Assembly: GCF_051401765.1 (NCBI RefSeq)
Contig: NW_027480423.1
Location: 19,654,001 to 19,718,000, forward strand
Length of the DNA: 64,000 nucleotides
Reading direction: 5' to 3'
Source: Calliopsis andreniformis
Taxonomy: Eukaryota; Arthropoda; Insecta; Hymenoptera; Andrenidae
Below, in pieces: positions 50,690 to 63,922 of the stretch. The position numbers and the translations under genes are program-made. The stretch's first letter is position 1; every line of letters starts with the position of its first letter. The notes under the pieces are model-generated. The model searched no databases, had not been told where the DNA came from, and saw only the letters and a list, made by a program, of their open reading frames with translations.

Positions 50690-53290
50690 TGTTTCCATCA
50701 TATAACAGGAATAATTGCAACCAGTTTGAAAGTGAGGGCCAATTCTACGTTCCGGGCAACCTAGGCTGCACTCTAGGGCGTTGCTCCACCAGATCGAATA
50801 GTTAGGTCCTTAGAAGTCAACGCCAGAAGCATAAAATACGATATACATACAACAGCATTTCCATCGTATTTAATGAATAATTGCAAACAGTGTGAAAGTA
50901 GTGGTCATTTCTACGTTCCGAGCAACCTAGACTTCACTCTAGGGCGGTGCTCCAACATATCGAATAGTTAGGGCCTAAGAAGTCAACGCCAGAAGCATAA
51001 AATACAATATAAATACAACAGCTTTGCCATCGTATAAAATGAATAATTGCAAACAGTACGAAGGATATGGACATTTCTACGTTCCGGGCTACCTAGGCTT
51101 CACTCTATGGCGTTCTTCCACCACATCGAATAGCAACGGCCTCAGAAGTCAACGCCAGAAGCATAAAATACAATATAAATATAACAGTTTTTCCATTGTA
51201 TAAAACGAATAATAGCAACCAGTGTGAAAGTTATGGTCATTTCTACGTTCCGGGCAACCTAGGCTTCACGCTAGGGCGTTGCTCCACCAAATCGAATAGC
51301 TAGGGACTTATAATTCATCGCTAAAAGCATAAAATACAATTAAAATACAAGAGTTTTTCCATCGTATATAATGTATATTTGCATACAGTGTGAAAGTAAT
51401 GGTCGTTTCCATGTTCCGGGCAACCTAGTTTTCACTCTAGGGCGTCGTTCCACCAGATCTAATAGTTAGGGCCTAAGAAGTCAACGCCAGAAGAATAAAA
51501 TACAATATAAGTACAAAAGTTTTTCCATCGTATAAAATGAATAATTGCAAACATTGTGAAAATAATGGTCATTTCTACGTTCCGGGCAACCTAGGCGTCA
51601 CTCTAGGGCGTTGCTCCACCAACACCTAATAGCTACGGCCTTAGAGGTCAACCCCAGATGAATAAAACACAATAAAGATGCCACAGCTTTTCCGTCATAT
51701 AAAACGAATAATTGCAACCAGGATGAAAGTTATGGTCATTTCTACTTTCCGGGCAACCTAGGCTTCACCCTAGGGCGTTGCTCCAACAGATTGAATAGTT
51801 AGGGCCTTAGAAGACAATGCCCAAAGCATAAAATGCAAAATAAATAGAACAGTTTTTCCATTGTATAAAACGATAATTGCTACCAGTGTGAAAGTTATGG
51901 TCATTTCTACTTTACGGGCAACCCAGGCTTCACCCTAGGGCGTTGTTCCACCTGATGGAATGGTTAGGGCCCAAGAAGTCAACGCCAGAAGCATAAAATA
52001 CGATATAAATACAACAGCTTTTCCATCGTATAAAACGAATAATTGCAGCCAGTTTGAAAGTGATGGTCATTTCTACGTACCGCGCAACCTAGGCTTCACT
52101 ATAGGGCGTTGCTCCACCAGTTCAAACAGTTAGGGCCTTAGAAGCCAACGCCCGAAGCATTAAATACAAGATAAATAGAACAGTTTTTCCATTGTATAAA
52201 ACGAATAATTGCTACCAGTGTAAAAGTTATGGTCATTTCTACGTTCCGGGCGACCTAGGCTTCACCCTAGGCCGCTGTTCCACCAGATCGAATAGTTAGG
52301 GCCTAAGAAGTGAACGCCAGAAGCATAAAATACAAAATAAATACAAGAGTTTTTCCATCATATAAAACGAATAATTGCAACCAGTATGAAAGTTATGGTC
52401 ATTTCTACTTTCCGGGCAACCTAGGCTTCACCCTAGGGCGCTGCTCCAACAGATTGTATAGTTAGGGCCTTAGAAGTCAATGCCCGAAGCATAAAATACA
52501 GAATAAATAGAACAGTTTTTCCATCGTATAAAACGAATAATTGCAACCAGTATGAAACTTATGGTCATTTCTACTTTCCGAGCAACCTACACTTCACCCT
52601 AGGGCGATGCTCCAACAGATTGAATAGTTAGGGCCTTAGAAGTCAACGCCTGAAGTATAAAATACAATAAAAATACAACAGTCTTTCCATCCTATAACCG
52701 GAATAATTGCAACCCGTGTGAAAGTGATGGTCATTTCTACGTTCCAGGCAACGTAGGCTTCACTCTAGGGCGTTGTTCCACCAGATCGAATAGTTAGGGC
52801 CTAAGAAGTCAACGCCAGAAGCATAAAATACGATATAAATACAACAACTTTTCCATCGTATAAAACGAATAATTGCAACCAGTTTGAAAGTGATGGTCAT
52901 TTCTACGTACCGGGCAACCTAGGCTTCACTATAGGGCGTTGCTCCACCAGGTCAAACAGTTAGGGCCTTAGAAGCCAACGGCCGAAGCATTAAATACAAA
53001 ATAAATAGAACAGTTTTTCCATTGTATAAAACGAATAATTGCTACCAGTGTAAAAGTTATGGTCATTTCTACGTTCCGGGCGACCTAGGCTTCACCCTAG
53101 GGCGTTGTTCCACCTGATGGAATAGTTAGGGCCCGAGAAGTCAACGCCAGAAGCATAAAATACGATTTAAATACAACAGTTTTTCCATCATATAAAACGA
53201 ATAATTGCAACCAGTATGAAAGTTATGGTCATTTCTACTTTCCGGGCAACCTAGGCTTCACCCTAGGGCGCTGCTCCAACAGATTGTATA
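50690..53290 (+). repeat. Sub-array 6: diverged monomers, A8 tract absent
   Basis: The last A8 tract noticed lies near 50,672-50,679. Beyond it, copies have GCAATAAAAATAC, CAAAATAAATAG or CGATATAAATAC at that position. The most degraded stretch is about 51,290-51,430, with GGGACTTATAATTCATCGC, CAATTAAAATACAAGAG and GTATATAATGTATATTTGC. One base is missing in AAAACGATAATTGC near 51,870. The stretch is still recognisably the same satellite in the same orientation. Confidence 0.82.
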
Positions 53291-53315
53291 GTTAGGGCCT
53301 TAGAAGTCAATGCCC
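51965..53315 (+). repeat. 5-monomer (830 bp) HOR, one and two-thirds copies
   Basis: AGTTTGAAAGTGATGG with TTCACTATAGGGCG occurs at 52,051 and 52,881. CCATCATATAAAACG with CAGATTGTATAG recurs at the same 830 bp offset. The unit resembles the 5-mer at the start of the window in length only; its monomers are different. Confidence 0.78.
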
Positions 53316-54638
53316 GAAGCATAAAATGCAATAAAAAAACAACAGTTTTTCCATCATATAACAGGAATAATTGCAACCAATTTGAAAGTGATGGTCATTT
53401 ATACGTACCGGGCAACCTAGGCTTCACTCGAGGGCGTTGCTCCACCAGATCGAATAGTTAGGGCCTTAGAAGTCAACGCCCGAAGCATAAAGTACAGAAT
53501 AAATAGAACAGTTTTTCCACTGTATAAAACGAATAATTGCTACCAGTGTGAAAGTTATGGTCATTTCTACTTTCCGGGCAACCTAGGCTTCACCCTAGGT
53601 CGTTGCTCCGACAGATTGAATAGTTAGGGCCTTAGAAGTCAATGCCAGAAGCATAAAATACGATATAAATAAAACAGTTTTTCCATCGTATAAAACGAAT
53701 AATTGCTACCAGTGTGAAAGTTATGGTCATTGCTACGTTCCGCGCAACCTAGGTTTCACTCCAGGGCGTTGTTCCACCAGATCGAATAGTTACGGCCTAA
53801 GAAGTCAACGCCAGAAGCATAAAATACGATAAAGATGCAACAGTTTTTCCATCGTACAAAACGAATAATTGCAACCAGTGTGAAAGTTATGGTCATTTCT
53901 ACTTTACGGGCAACCTATGCTTCACCCTAGGGCGTTGTTCCACATGATGGAATAGTTAGGGCCTAAGAAGTCAACGCCAGAAGCATAAAATACGATATAA
54001 ATACAAGTGCTTTTCCATCGTATAAAACGAATAATTGCAACCAGTTTGAAAGTGATGGCCATTTCTACGTACCGGGCAATCTAGCCTTCACTCTAGGGCG
54101 TTGCTCCACCAGATCAAACAGTTAGGGCCTTAGAAGTCAACGCCCGAAGCATAAAATACAAAATAAATAGAACAGTTTTTCCGTTGTATAAAACGAATAA
54201 TTGCTACCAGTGTAAACGTTATGGTCATTTCTACATTCCGAGCAACCTAGGCTTCATGCTAGGGCGCTGCTGCACCAGATCGAATAGTTAGGGCCCAAGA
54301 AGTCAACGCCAGAAGCCTAAAATACGATATAAATACAACAGCTTTTCCATCGTATAAAACGAATGATTGCAACCAGTGTGAAAGTAATGGTCATTTCTAC
54401 ATTCCGAGCAACCTAGGCTTCACGCTAGGGCGTTGCTCCACCAGATCGAATAGTTAGGGCCTTAGATGTCAATGCCCGAAGCATAAAATGCAATAAAAAT
54501 ACAACAGTTTTTCCATCATACAACAGGAATAATTGCAACCAATTTGAAAGTGATGGTCATTTCTACGTACCGGGCAACCTAGGCTTCACTCGAGGGCGTT
54601 GGTCCACCAGTTCGAATAGTTAGGGCCTTAGAAGTCAA

Positions 54639-56298
54639 CGCCAGAGGCATAAAATACAGTATAAATACAACAGCTTTTCCATCGTATAAAACGAATGATT
54701 GCAACCAGTGTGAAAGTAATGGTCATTTCTACATTCCGAGCAACCTAGGCTTCACGCTAGGGCGCTGCTGCACCAGATCGAATAGTTAGGTCCTTAGATG
54801 TCAACGCCAGAAGCATAAAATACGATATAAATACAACAGCTTTTCCATTGTATAAAAGGAGTAATTGCAAACATTGTGAAAGTAATGGTTATTTCTACGT
54901 TCCGGGCAACCTAGGCTTCACTCTACGGTGTTGTTCCACCAGATCGAATAGTTAGGGCCTAAGAAGTGAACGCCAGAAGCATAAAATACAATATAAATCT
55001 AACAGTTTTTCCATCGTATAAAACGAATAATAGCAACCAGTGTTAATGTTATGGTCATCTCTACGTTCCGGGCAAGCTAGGCTTCACTCTAGGGCGTTGC
55101 TCCACCAGATCAAACAGTTAGGGCCTTAGAAGTCAACGCCCGAACCATAAAATACAGAATAAATAGAACAGTTTTTCCATTGTATAAAACGAATAATTGC
55201 TACCAGTGTGAAAGTTATGGTCATTTCTACTTTCCGGGCAACCTAGGCTTCATCCTAGGGCGTTGCTCCAACAGATTGAATAGTTAGGGCCTTAGAAGTC
55301 AATGCCCGAAGCATAAAATACAATATAAATGCAACAGTTTTTCCATCATAAAAAACGAATAATTGCAACCAGTATGAAGGTTATGGTCATTTCTACTTAC
55401 CGGGCAACCTACGCTTCACTCGAGGGCGTTGCTCCACCAGATCGAATAGTTAGGGCTTTAGAAGTCAAAGCGCGAAGCATAAAATACAAGATAAATAGAA
55501 CACTTTTTCCATCGTATAAAACGAATAATTGCTCCCAGTGTGAAAATTATGGTCATTTCTATTTGCCGGGCAACCTAGGCTTCACGCTAGGGCGTTGTTC
55601 CGCCTGATGGAATAGTTAGGGCCTAAGAAGTCAACGCCAGAAGCATAAAATACGATATAAATACAACAGCTTTTCCATCGTATAAAACGAATAATTGCAA
55701 CCAGTTTGAAAGTGATGGTCATTTCTACGTACCGGGCAATCTAGCCTTCACTCTAGGGCGTTGCTCCACCAGATCAAACAGTTAGGGCCTTAGAAGTCAA
55801 CGCCCGAAGCATAAAATACAAAATAAATAGAACAGTTTTTCCGTTGTATAAAACGAATAATTGCTACCAGTGTAAACGTTATGGTCAATTCTACGTTCCG
55901 GGCAACCTAGGCTTCACCCTAGGGCGTTGTTCCACCAGATCGAATAGTTCGGGCCTAAGAAGTGAACGACAGAAGAATAAAATACAATATAAAGATAACA
56001 GTTTTTCCATCGTATAAAACGAATAATTGCAACCAGTATGAAAGTTATGGTCATTTTTACTTTCCGGGCAACCTAGGCTTCACTCTAGGGCGTTGCTCCA
56101 CCAGATCGAATAGTTAGGGTCTAAGAAGTGAACGCCAGAAGCATAAAATACAATATAATTGCAACAGTTTTTCCATCGTATAAAACGAATAATTGCAACC
56201 AGTGTGAAAGTAATGGTCATTTCTACGTTCCGAGCACCCTAGGCGTCACTCTAGGGCGTTGCTCCACCACATCTAATAGCTACGGCCTTAGAAGTCAA
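54639..56298 (+). repeat. 10-monomer HOR unit 1 (1,660 bp, form Y)
   Basis: The unit begins at CGCCAGAGGCATAAAATACAG. Form Y is recognised by CATTGTGAAAGTAATGGTTATTTC and CATCTCTACGTTCCGGGCAAG, shared with unit 3. The end variants GGGTCTAAGAAGTG and CAATATAATTGCAACAG lead into unit 2. Confidence 0.86.
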
Positions 56299-57777
56299 CG
56301 CCAGAGGCATAAAATACAGTATAAATACAACAGCTTTTCCATCGTATAAAACGAATGATTGCAACCGGTGTGAAAGTAATGATCATTTCTACATTCCGAG
56401 CAACCTAGGCTTCACGCTAGGGCGCTGCTGCACCAGATCGAATAGTTAGGTCCTTAGATGTCAACGCCAGAAGCATAAAATACGATATAAATGCAACAGC
56501 TTTTCCATTGTATAAAAGGAGTAATTGCAAACAGTGTGAAAGTAATGGTCATTTCTACGTTCCGGGCAACCTAGGCTTCACTCTACGGTGTTGTTCCACC
56601 AGATCGAATAGTTAGGGCCTAAGAAGTGAACGCCAGAAACATAAAATACAATATAAATCTAACAGTTTTTCCATCGTATAAAACGAATAATAGCAACCAG
56701 TGTTAATGTTATGGTCATTTCTACGTTCCGGGCAAGCTAGGTTTCACTCTAGGGCGTTGCTCCACCAGATCAAACAGTTAGGGCCTTAGAAGTCAACGCC
56801 CGAACCATAAAATACAGAATAAATAGAACAGTTTTTCCATTGTATAAAACGAATAATTGCTACCAGTGTGAAAGTTATGGTCATTTCTACTTTCCGGGCA
56901 ACCTAGGCTTCATCCTAGGGCGTTGCTCCAACAGATTGAATAGTTAGGGCCTTAGAAGTCAATGCCCGAAGCATAAAATACAATATAAATGCAACAGTTT
57001 TTCCATCATAAAAAACGAATAATTGCAACCAGTATGAAGGTCATGGTCATTTCTACTTACCGGGCAACCTACGCTTCACTCGAGGGCGTTGCTCCACCAG
57101 ATCGAATAGTTAGGGCTTTAGAAGTCAAAGCGCGAAGCATAAAATACAAGATAAATAGAACACTTTTTCCATCGTATAAAACGAATAATTGCTCCCAGTG
57201 TGAAAATTATGGTCATTTCTATTTGCCGGGCAACCTAGGCATCACGCTAGGGCGTTGTTCCGCCTGATGGAATAGTTAGGGCCTAAGAAGTCAACGCCAG
57301 AAGCATAAAATACGATATAAATACAACAGCTTTTCCATCGTATAAAACGAATAATTGCAACCAGTTTGAAAGTGATGGTCATTTCTACGTACCGGGCAAT
57401 CTAGCCTTCACTCTAGGGCGTTGCTCCACCAGATCAAACAGTTAGGGCCTTAGAAGTCAACGCCCGAAGCATAAAATGCAAAATAAATAGAACAGTTTTT
57501 CCGTTGTATAAAACGAATAATTGCTACCAGTGTAAACGTTATGGTCAATTCTACGTTCCGGGCAACCTAGGCTTCACCCTAGGGCGTTGTTCCACCAGAT
57601 CGAATAGTTCGGGCCTAAGAAGTGAACGACAGAAGAATAAAATACAATATAAAGATAACAGTTTTTCCATCGTATAAAACGAATAATTGCAACCAGTATG
57701 AAAGTTATGGTCATTTTTACTTTCCGGGCAACCTAGGCTTCACTCTAGGGCGTTGCTCCACCAGATCGAATAGTTAG
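56299..57777 (+). repeat. 10-monomer HOR unit 2 (truncated, form X)
   Basis: It starts 1,660 bp after unit 1. Form X markers are AACCGGTGTGAAAGTAATGATC and GGGCAAGCTAGGTTTCAC. It also has CCAGAAACATAAAATAC, GAAGGTCATGGTC and CTAGGCATCACGC, shared only with unit 5. It stops about one monomer short, switching to CCTTAGATGTCAATGCC. Confidence 0.85.
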
Positions 57778-57943
57778 GGCCTTAGATGTCAATGCCCGAA
57801 GCATAAAATGCAATAAAAATACAACAGTTTTTCCATCATACAACAGGAATAATTGCAACCAATTTGAAAGTGATGGTCATTTCTACGTACCGGGCAACCT
57901 AGGCTTCACGCTAGGGCGTTGCTCCACCAGATCGAATAGTTAG
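57778..57943 (+). repeat. Single-monomer local duplication at super-HOR junction
   Basis: CCTTAGATGTCAATGCCCG followed by a CAATAAAAATAC monomer occurs at about 57,780 and again 166 bp later. The first copy has CATCATACAACAGG and the second CATCATATAACAGG. The same junction sequence begins again near 63,923, at the end of the window. Confidence 0.8.
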
Positions 57944-60900
57944 GGCCTTAGATGTCAATGCCCGAAGCATAAAATGCAATAAAAATACAACAGTTTTTCC
58001 ATCATATAACAGGAATAATTGCAACCAATTTGAAAGTGATGGTCATTTCTACGTACCGGGCAACCTAGGCTTCACTCGAGGGCGTTGGTCCACCAGATCG
58101 AATAGTTAGGGCCTTAGAAGTCAACGCCCGAAGCATAAAATACAGAATAAATAGAACAGTTTTTCCTTCGTATAAAACGAATAATTGCTACCAGTGTGAA
58201 AGTTATGGTCATTTCTACTTTCCGGGCAACCTAGGCTTCACCCTAGGTCGTTGCTCCGACAGATTGAATAGTTAGGGCCTTAGAAGTCAATGCCAGAAGC
58301 ATAAAATACGATATAAATAAAACAGTTTTTCCATCGTATAAAACGAATAATTGCTACCAGTGTGAAAGTTATGGTCATTGCTACGTTCCGCGCAACCTAG
58401 GTTTCACTCCAGGGCGTTGTTCCACCAGATCGAATAGTTACGGCCTAAGAAGTCAACGCCAGAAGCATAAAATACGATAAAGATGCAACAGTTTTTCCAT
58501 CGTACAAAACGAATAATTGCAACCAGTGTGAAAGTTATGGTCATTTCTACTTTACGGGCAACCTATGCTTCACCCTAGGGCGTTGTTCCACATGATGGAA
58601 TAGTTAGGGCCTAAGAAGTCAACGCCAGAAGCATAAAATACGATATAAATACAAGTGCTTTTCCATCGTATAAAACGAATAATTGCAACCAGTTTGAAAG
58701 TGATGGTCATTTCTACGTACCGGGCAATCTAGCCTTCACTCTAGGGCGTTGCTCCACCAGATCAAACAGTTAGGGCCTTAGAAGTCAACGCCCGAAGCAT
58801 AAAATACAAAATAAATAGAACAGTTTTTCCGTTGTATAAAACGAATAATTGCTACCAGTGTAAACGTTATGGTCATTTCTACATTCCGAGCAACCTAGGC
58901 TTCACGCTAGGGCGCTGCTGCACCAGATCGAATAGTTAGGGCCCAAGAAGTCAACGCCAGAAGCATAAAATACGATATAAATACAACAGCTTTTCCATCG
59001 TATAAAACGAATGATTGCAACCAGTGTGAAAGTAATGGTCATTTCTACATTCCGAGCAACCTAGGCTTCACGCTAGGGCGTTGCTCCACCAGATCGAATA
59101 GTTAGGGCCTTAGATGTCAATGCCCGAAGCATAAAATGCAATAAAAATACAACAGTTTTTCCATCATACAACAGGAATAATTGCAACCAATTTGAAAGTG
59201 ATGGTCATTTCTACGTACCGGGCAACCTAGGCTTCACTCGAGGGCGTTGGTCCACCAGATCGAATAGTTAGGGCCTTAGAAGTCAACGCCAGAGGCATAA
59301 AATACAGTATAAATACAACAGCTTTTCCATCGTATAAAACGAATGATTGCAACCAGTGTGAAAGTAATGGTCATTTCTACATTCCGAGCAACCTAGGCTT
59401 CACGCTAGGGCGCTGCTGCACCAGATCGAATAGTTAGGTCCTTAGATGTCAACGCCAGAAGCATAAAATACGATATAAATACAACAGCTTTTCCATTGTA
59501 TAAAAGGAGTAATTGCAAACATTGTGAAAGTAATGGTTATTTCTACGTTCCGGGCAACCTAGGCTTCACTCTACGGTGTTGTTCCACCAGATCGAATAGT
59601 TAGGGCCTAAGAAGTGAACGCCAGAAGCATAAAATACAATATAAATCTAACAGTTTTTCCATCGTATAAAACGAATAATAGCAACCAGTGTTAATGTTAT
59701 GGTCATCTCTACGTTCCGGGCAAGCTAGGCTTCACTCTAGGGCGTTGCTCCACCAGATCAAACAGTTAGGGCCTTAGAAGTCAACGCCCGAACCATAAAA
59801 TACAGAATAAATAGAACAGTTTTTCCATTGTATAAAACGAATAATTGCTACCAGTGTGAAAGTTATGGTCATTTCTACTTTCCGGGCAACCTAGGCTTCA
59901 TCCTAGGGCGTTGCTCCAACAGATTGAATAGTTTGGGCCTTAGAAGTCAATGCCCGAAGCATAAAATACAATATAAATGCAACAGTTTTTCCATCATAAA
60001 AAACGAATAATTGCAACCAGTATGAAGGTTATGGTCATTTCTACTTACCGGGCAACCTACGCTTCACTCGAGGGCGTTGCTCCACCAGATCGAATAGTTA
60101 GGGCTTTAGAAGTCAAAGCGCGAAGCATAAAATACAAGATAAATAGAACACTTTTTCCATCGTATAAAACGAATAATTGCTCCCAGTGTGAAAATTATGG
60201 TCATTTCTATTTGCCGGGCAACCTAGGCTTCACGCTAGGGCGTTGTTCCGCCTGATGGAATAGTTAGGGCCTAAGAAGTCAACGCCAGAAGCATAAAATA
60301 CAAAATAAATAGAACAGTTTTTCCGTTGTATAAAACGAATAATTGCTACCAGTGTAAACGTTATGGTCAATTCTACGTTCCGGGCAACCTAGGCTTCACC
60401 CTAGGGCGTTGTTCCACCAGATCGAATAGTTCGGGCCTAAGAAGTGAACGACAGAAGAATAAAATACAATATAAAGATAACAGTTTTTCCATCGTATAAA
60501 ACGAATAATTGCAACCAGTATGAAAGTTATGGTCATTTTTACTTTCCGGGCAACCTAGGCTTCACTCTAGGGCGTTGCTCCACCAGATCGAATAGTTAGG
60601 GTCTAAGAAGTGAACGCCAGAAGCATAAAATACAATATAATTGCAACAGTTTTTCCATCGTATAAAACGAATAATTGCAACCAGTGTGAAAGTAATGGTC
60701 ATTTCTACGTTCCGAGCACCCTAGGCGTCACTCTAGGGCGTTGCTCCACCACATCTAATAGCTACGGCCTTAGAAGTCAACGCCAGAGGCATAAAATACA
60801 GTATAAATACAACAGCTTTTCCATCGTATAAAACGAATGATTGCAACCGGTGTGAAAGTAATGATCATTTCTACATTCCGAGCAACCTAGGCTTCACGCT

Positions 60901-62257
60901 AGGGCGCTGCTGCACCAGATCGAATAGTTAGGTCCTTAGATGTCAACGCCAGAAGCATAAAATACGATATAAATACAACAGCTTTTCCATTGTATAAAAG
61001 GAGTAATTGCAAACAGTGTGAAAGTAATGGTCATTTCTACGTTCCGGGCAACCTAGGCTTCACTCTACGGTGTTGTTCCACCAGATCGAATAGTTAGGGC
61101 CTAAGAAGTGAACGCCAGAAGCATAAAATACAATATAAATCTAACAGTTTTTCCATCGTATAAAACGAATAATAGCAACCAGTGTTAATGTTATGGTCAT
61201 TTCTACGTTCCGGGCAAGCTAGGTTTCACTCTAGGGCGTTGCTCCACCAGATCAAACAGTTAGGGCCTTAGAAGTCAACGCCCGAACCATAAAATACAGA
61301 ATAAATAGAACAGTTTTTCCATTGTATAAAACGAATAATTGCTACCAGTGTGAAAGTTATGGTCATTTCTACTTTCCGGGCAACCTAGGCTTCATCCTAG
61401 GGCGTTGCTCCAACAGATTGAATAGTTAGGGCCTTAGAAGTCAATGCCCGAAGCATAAAATACAATATAAATGCAACAGTTTTTCCATCATAAAAAACGA
61501 ATAATTGCAACCAGTATGAAGGTTATGGTCATTTCTACTTACCGGGCAACCTACGCTTCACTCGAGGGCGTTGCTCCACCAGATCGAATAGTTAGGGCTT
61601 TAGAAGTCAAAGCGCGAAGCATAAAATACAATATAAATAGAACACTTTTTCCATCGTATAAAACGAATAATTGCTCCCAGTGTGAAAATTATGGTCATTT
61701 CTATTTGCCGGGCAACCTAGGCTTCACGCTAGGGCGTTGTTCCGCCTGATGGAATAGTTAGGGCCTAAGAAGTCAACGCCAGAAGCATAAAATACGATAT
61801 AAATACAACAGCTTTTCCATCGTATAAAACGAATAATTGCAACCAGTTTGAAAGTGATGGTCATTTCTACGTACCGGGCAATCTAGCCTTCACTCTAGGG
61901 CGTTGCTCCACCAGATCAAACAGTTAGGGCCTTAGAAGTCAACGCCCGAAGCATAAAATACAAAATAAATAGAACAGTTTTTCCGTTGTATAAAACGAAT
62001 AATTGCTACCAGTGTAAACGTTATGGTCAATTCTACGTTCCGGGCAACCTAGGCTTCACCCTAGGGCGTTGTTCCACGAGATCGAATAGTTCGGGCCTAA
62101 GAAGTGAACGACAGAAGAATAAAATACAATATAAAGATAACAGTTTTTCCATCGTATAAAACGAATAATTGCAACCAGTATGAAAGTTATGGTCATTTTT
62201 ACTTTCCGGGCAACCTAGGCTTCACTCTAGGGCGTTGCTCCACCAGATCGAATAGTT
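57938..62257 (+). repeat. Super-HOR copy 2, one monomer shorter
   Basis: It matches 53,290-57,777 with few differences. Near 60,290 the monomer after GGAATAGTTAGGGCC passes directly from CGCCAGAAGCATAAAATAC to AAAATAAATAGAACAG. Copy 1 has one more monomer at that place. The clean 166 bp loss indicates exchange between misaligned neighbours. Confidence 0.87.
59287..60780 (+). repeat. 10-monomer HOR unit 3 (form Y, reduced to 9 monomers)
   Basis: It shares the form Y markers with unit 1 at an offset of 4,648 bp. The distance to the next unit is 1,494 bp because one monomer is deleted near 60,290. Confidence 0.85.
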
Positions 62258-62440
62258 AGGGTCTAAGAAGTGAACGCCAGAAGCATAAAATACAATATAA
62301 TTGCAACAGTTTTTCCATCGTATAAAACGAATAATTGCAACCAGTGTGAAAGTAATGGTCATTTCTACGTTCCGAGCACCCTAGGCGTCACTCTAGGGCG
62401 TTGCTCCACCACATCTAATAGCTACGGCCTTAGAAGTCAA
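60781..62440 (+). repeat. 10-monomer HOR unit 4 (1,660 bp, form X)
   Basis: It carries AACCGGTGTGAAAGTAATGATC and GCTAGGTTTCAC of form X but lacks the extra variants of units 2 and 5 (it has CCAGAAGCATAAAATAC, GAAGGTTATGGTC and CTAGGCTTCACGC). One private change, CACGAGATCG, is seen near 62,075. Confidence 0.86.
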
Positions 62441-63922
62441 CGCCAGAGGCATAAAATACAGTATAAATACAACAGCTTTTCCATCGTATAAAACGAATGA
62501 TTGCAACCGGTGTGAAAGTAATGATCATTTCTACATTCCGAGCAACCTAGGCTTCACGCTAGGGCGCTGCTGCACCAGATCGAATAGTTAGGTCCTTAGA
62601 TGTCAACGCCAGAAGCATAAAATACGATATAAATGCAACAGCTTTTCCATTGTATAAAAGGAGTAATTGCAAACAGTGTGAAAGTAATGGTCATTTCTAC
62701 GTTCCGGGCAACCTAGGCTTCACTCTACGGTGTTGTTCCACCAGATCGAATAGTTAGGGCCTAAGAAGTGAACGCCAGAAACATAAAATACAATATAAAT
62801 CTAACAGTTTTTCCATCGTATAAAACGAATAATAGCAACCAGTGTTAATGTTATGGTCATTTCTACGTTCCGGGCAAGCTAGGTTTCACTCTAGGGCGTT
62901 GCTCCACCAGATCAAACAGTTAGGGCCTTAGAAGTCAACGCCCGAACCATAAAATACAGAATAAATAGAACAGTTTTTCCATTGTATAAAACGAATAATT
63001 GCTACCAGTGTGAAAGTTATGGTCATTTCTACTTTCCGGGCAACCTAGGCTTCATCCTAGGGCGTTGCTCCAACAGATTGAATAGTTAGGGCCTTAGAAG
63101 TCAATGCCCGAAGCATAAAATACAATATAAATGCAACAGTTTTTCCATCATAAAAAACGAATAATTGCAACCAGTATGAAGGTCATGGTCATTTCTACTT
63201 ACCGGGCAACCTACGCTTCACTCGAGGGCGTTGCTCCACCAGATCGAATAGTTAGGGCTTTAGAAGTCAAAGCGCGAAGCATAAAATACAAGATAAATAG
63301 AACACTTTTTCCATCGTATAAAACGAATAATTGCTCCCAGTGTGAAAATTATGGTCATTTCTATTTGCCGGGCAACCTAGGCATCACGCTAGGGCGTTGT
63401 TCCGCCTGATGGAATAGTTAGGGCCTAAGAAGTCAACGCCAGAAGCATAAAATACGATATAAATACAACAGCTTTTCCATCGTATAAAACGAATAATTGC
63501 AACCAGTTTGAAAGTGATGGTCATTTCTACGTACCGGGCAATCTAGCCTTCACTCTAGGGCGTTGCTCCACCAGATCAAACAGTTAGGGCCTTAGAAGTC
63601 AACGCCCGAAGCATAAAATGCAAAATAAATAGAACAGTTTTTCCGTTGTATAAAACGAATAATTGCTACCAGTGTAAACGTTATGGTCAATTCTACGTTC
63701 CGGGCAACCTAGGCTTCACCCTAGGGCGTTGTTCCACCAGATCGAATAGTTCGGGCCTAAGAAGTGAACGACAGAAGAATAAAATACAATATAAAGATAA
63801 CAGTTTTTCCATCGTATAAAACGAATAATTGCAACCAGTATGAAAGTTATGGTCATTTTTACTTTCCGGGCAACCTAGGCTTCACTCTAGGGCGTTGCTC
63901 CACCAGATCGAATAGTTAGGGC
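62441..63922 (+). repeat. 10-monomer HOR unit 5 (truncated, form X)
   Basis: It matches unit 2 at an offset of 6,142 bp (37 monomers), including CCAGAAACATAAAATAC, GAAGGTCATGGTC, CTAGGCATCACGC and the same truncated end passing into CCTTAGATGTCAATGCC. The window ends 78 bp into the following monomer. Confidence 0.86.

Larger units (their letters stand above)
53290..57777 (+). repeat. 27-monomer super-HOR, copy 1
   Basis: This 4.49 kb block is repeated at 57,938-62,257. The offset is 4,648 bp (28 monomers) up to about 55,640, and 4,482 bp (27 monomers) after about 55,810, because one monomer is missing from the second copy. Markers include TTCACTCGAGGGCG, CACATGATGGAATAG, CGCTGCTGCACCAG and AAGAAGTGAACGACAGAAG. 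It contains two 10-mer units. Confidence 0.87.

Noticed and set aside
1390..63409. Recurring short open frames of 60, 73, 85, 90, 91 and 92 codons on both strands as possible small genes or a repeat protein family
   Set aside because: All lie within the satellite and recur at HOR spacing. Many start at GTG or TTG, they cross monomer boundaries, opposite strands overlap, and no domain or signal is recognisable. They are by-products of repeat sequence lacking stops in one frame.
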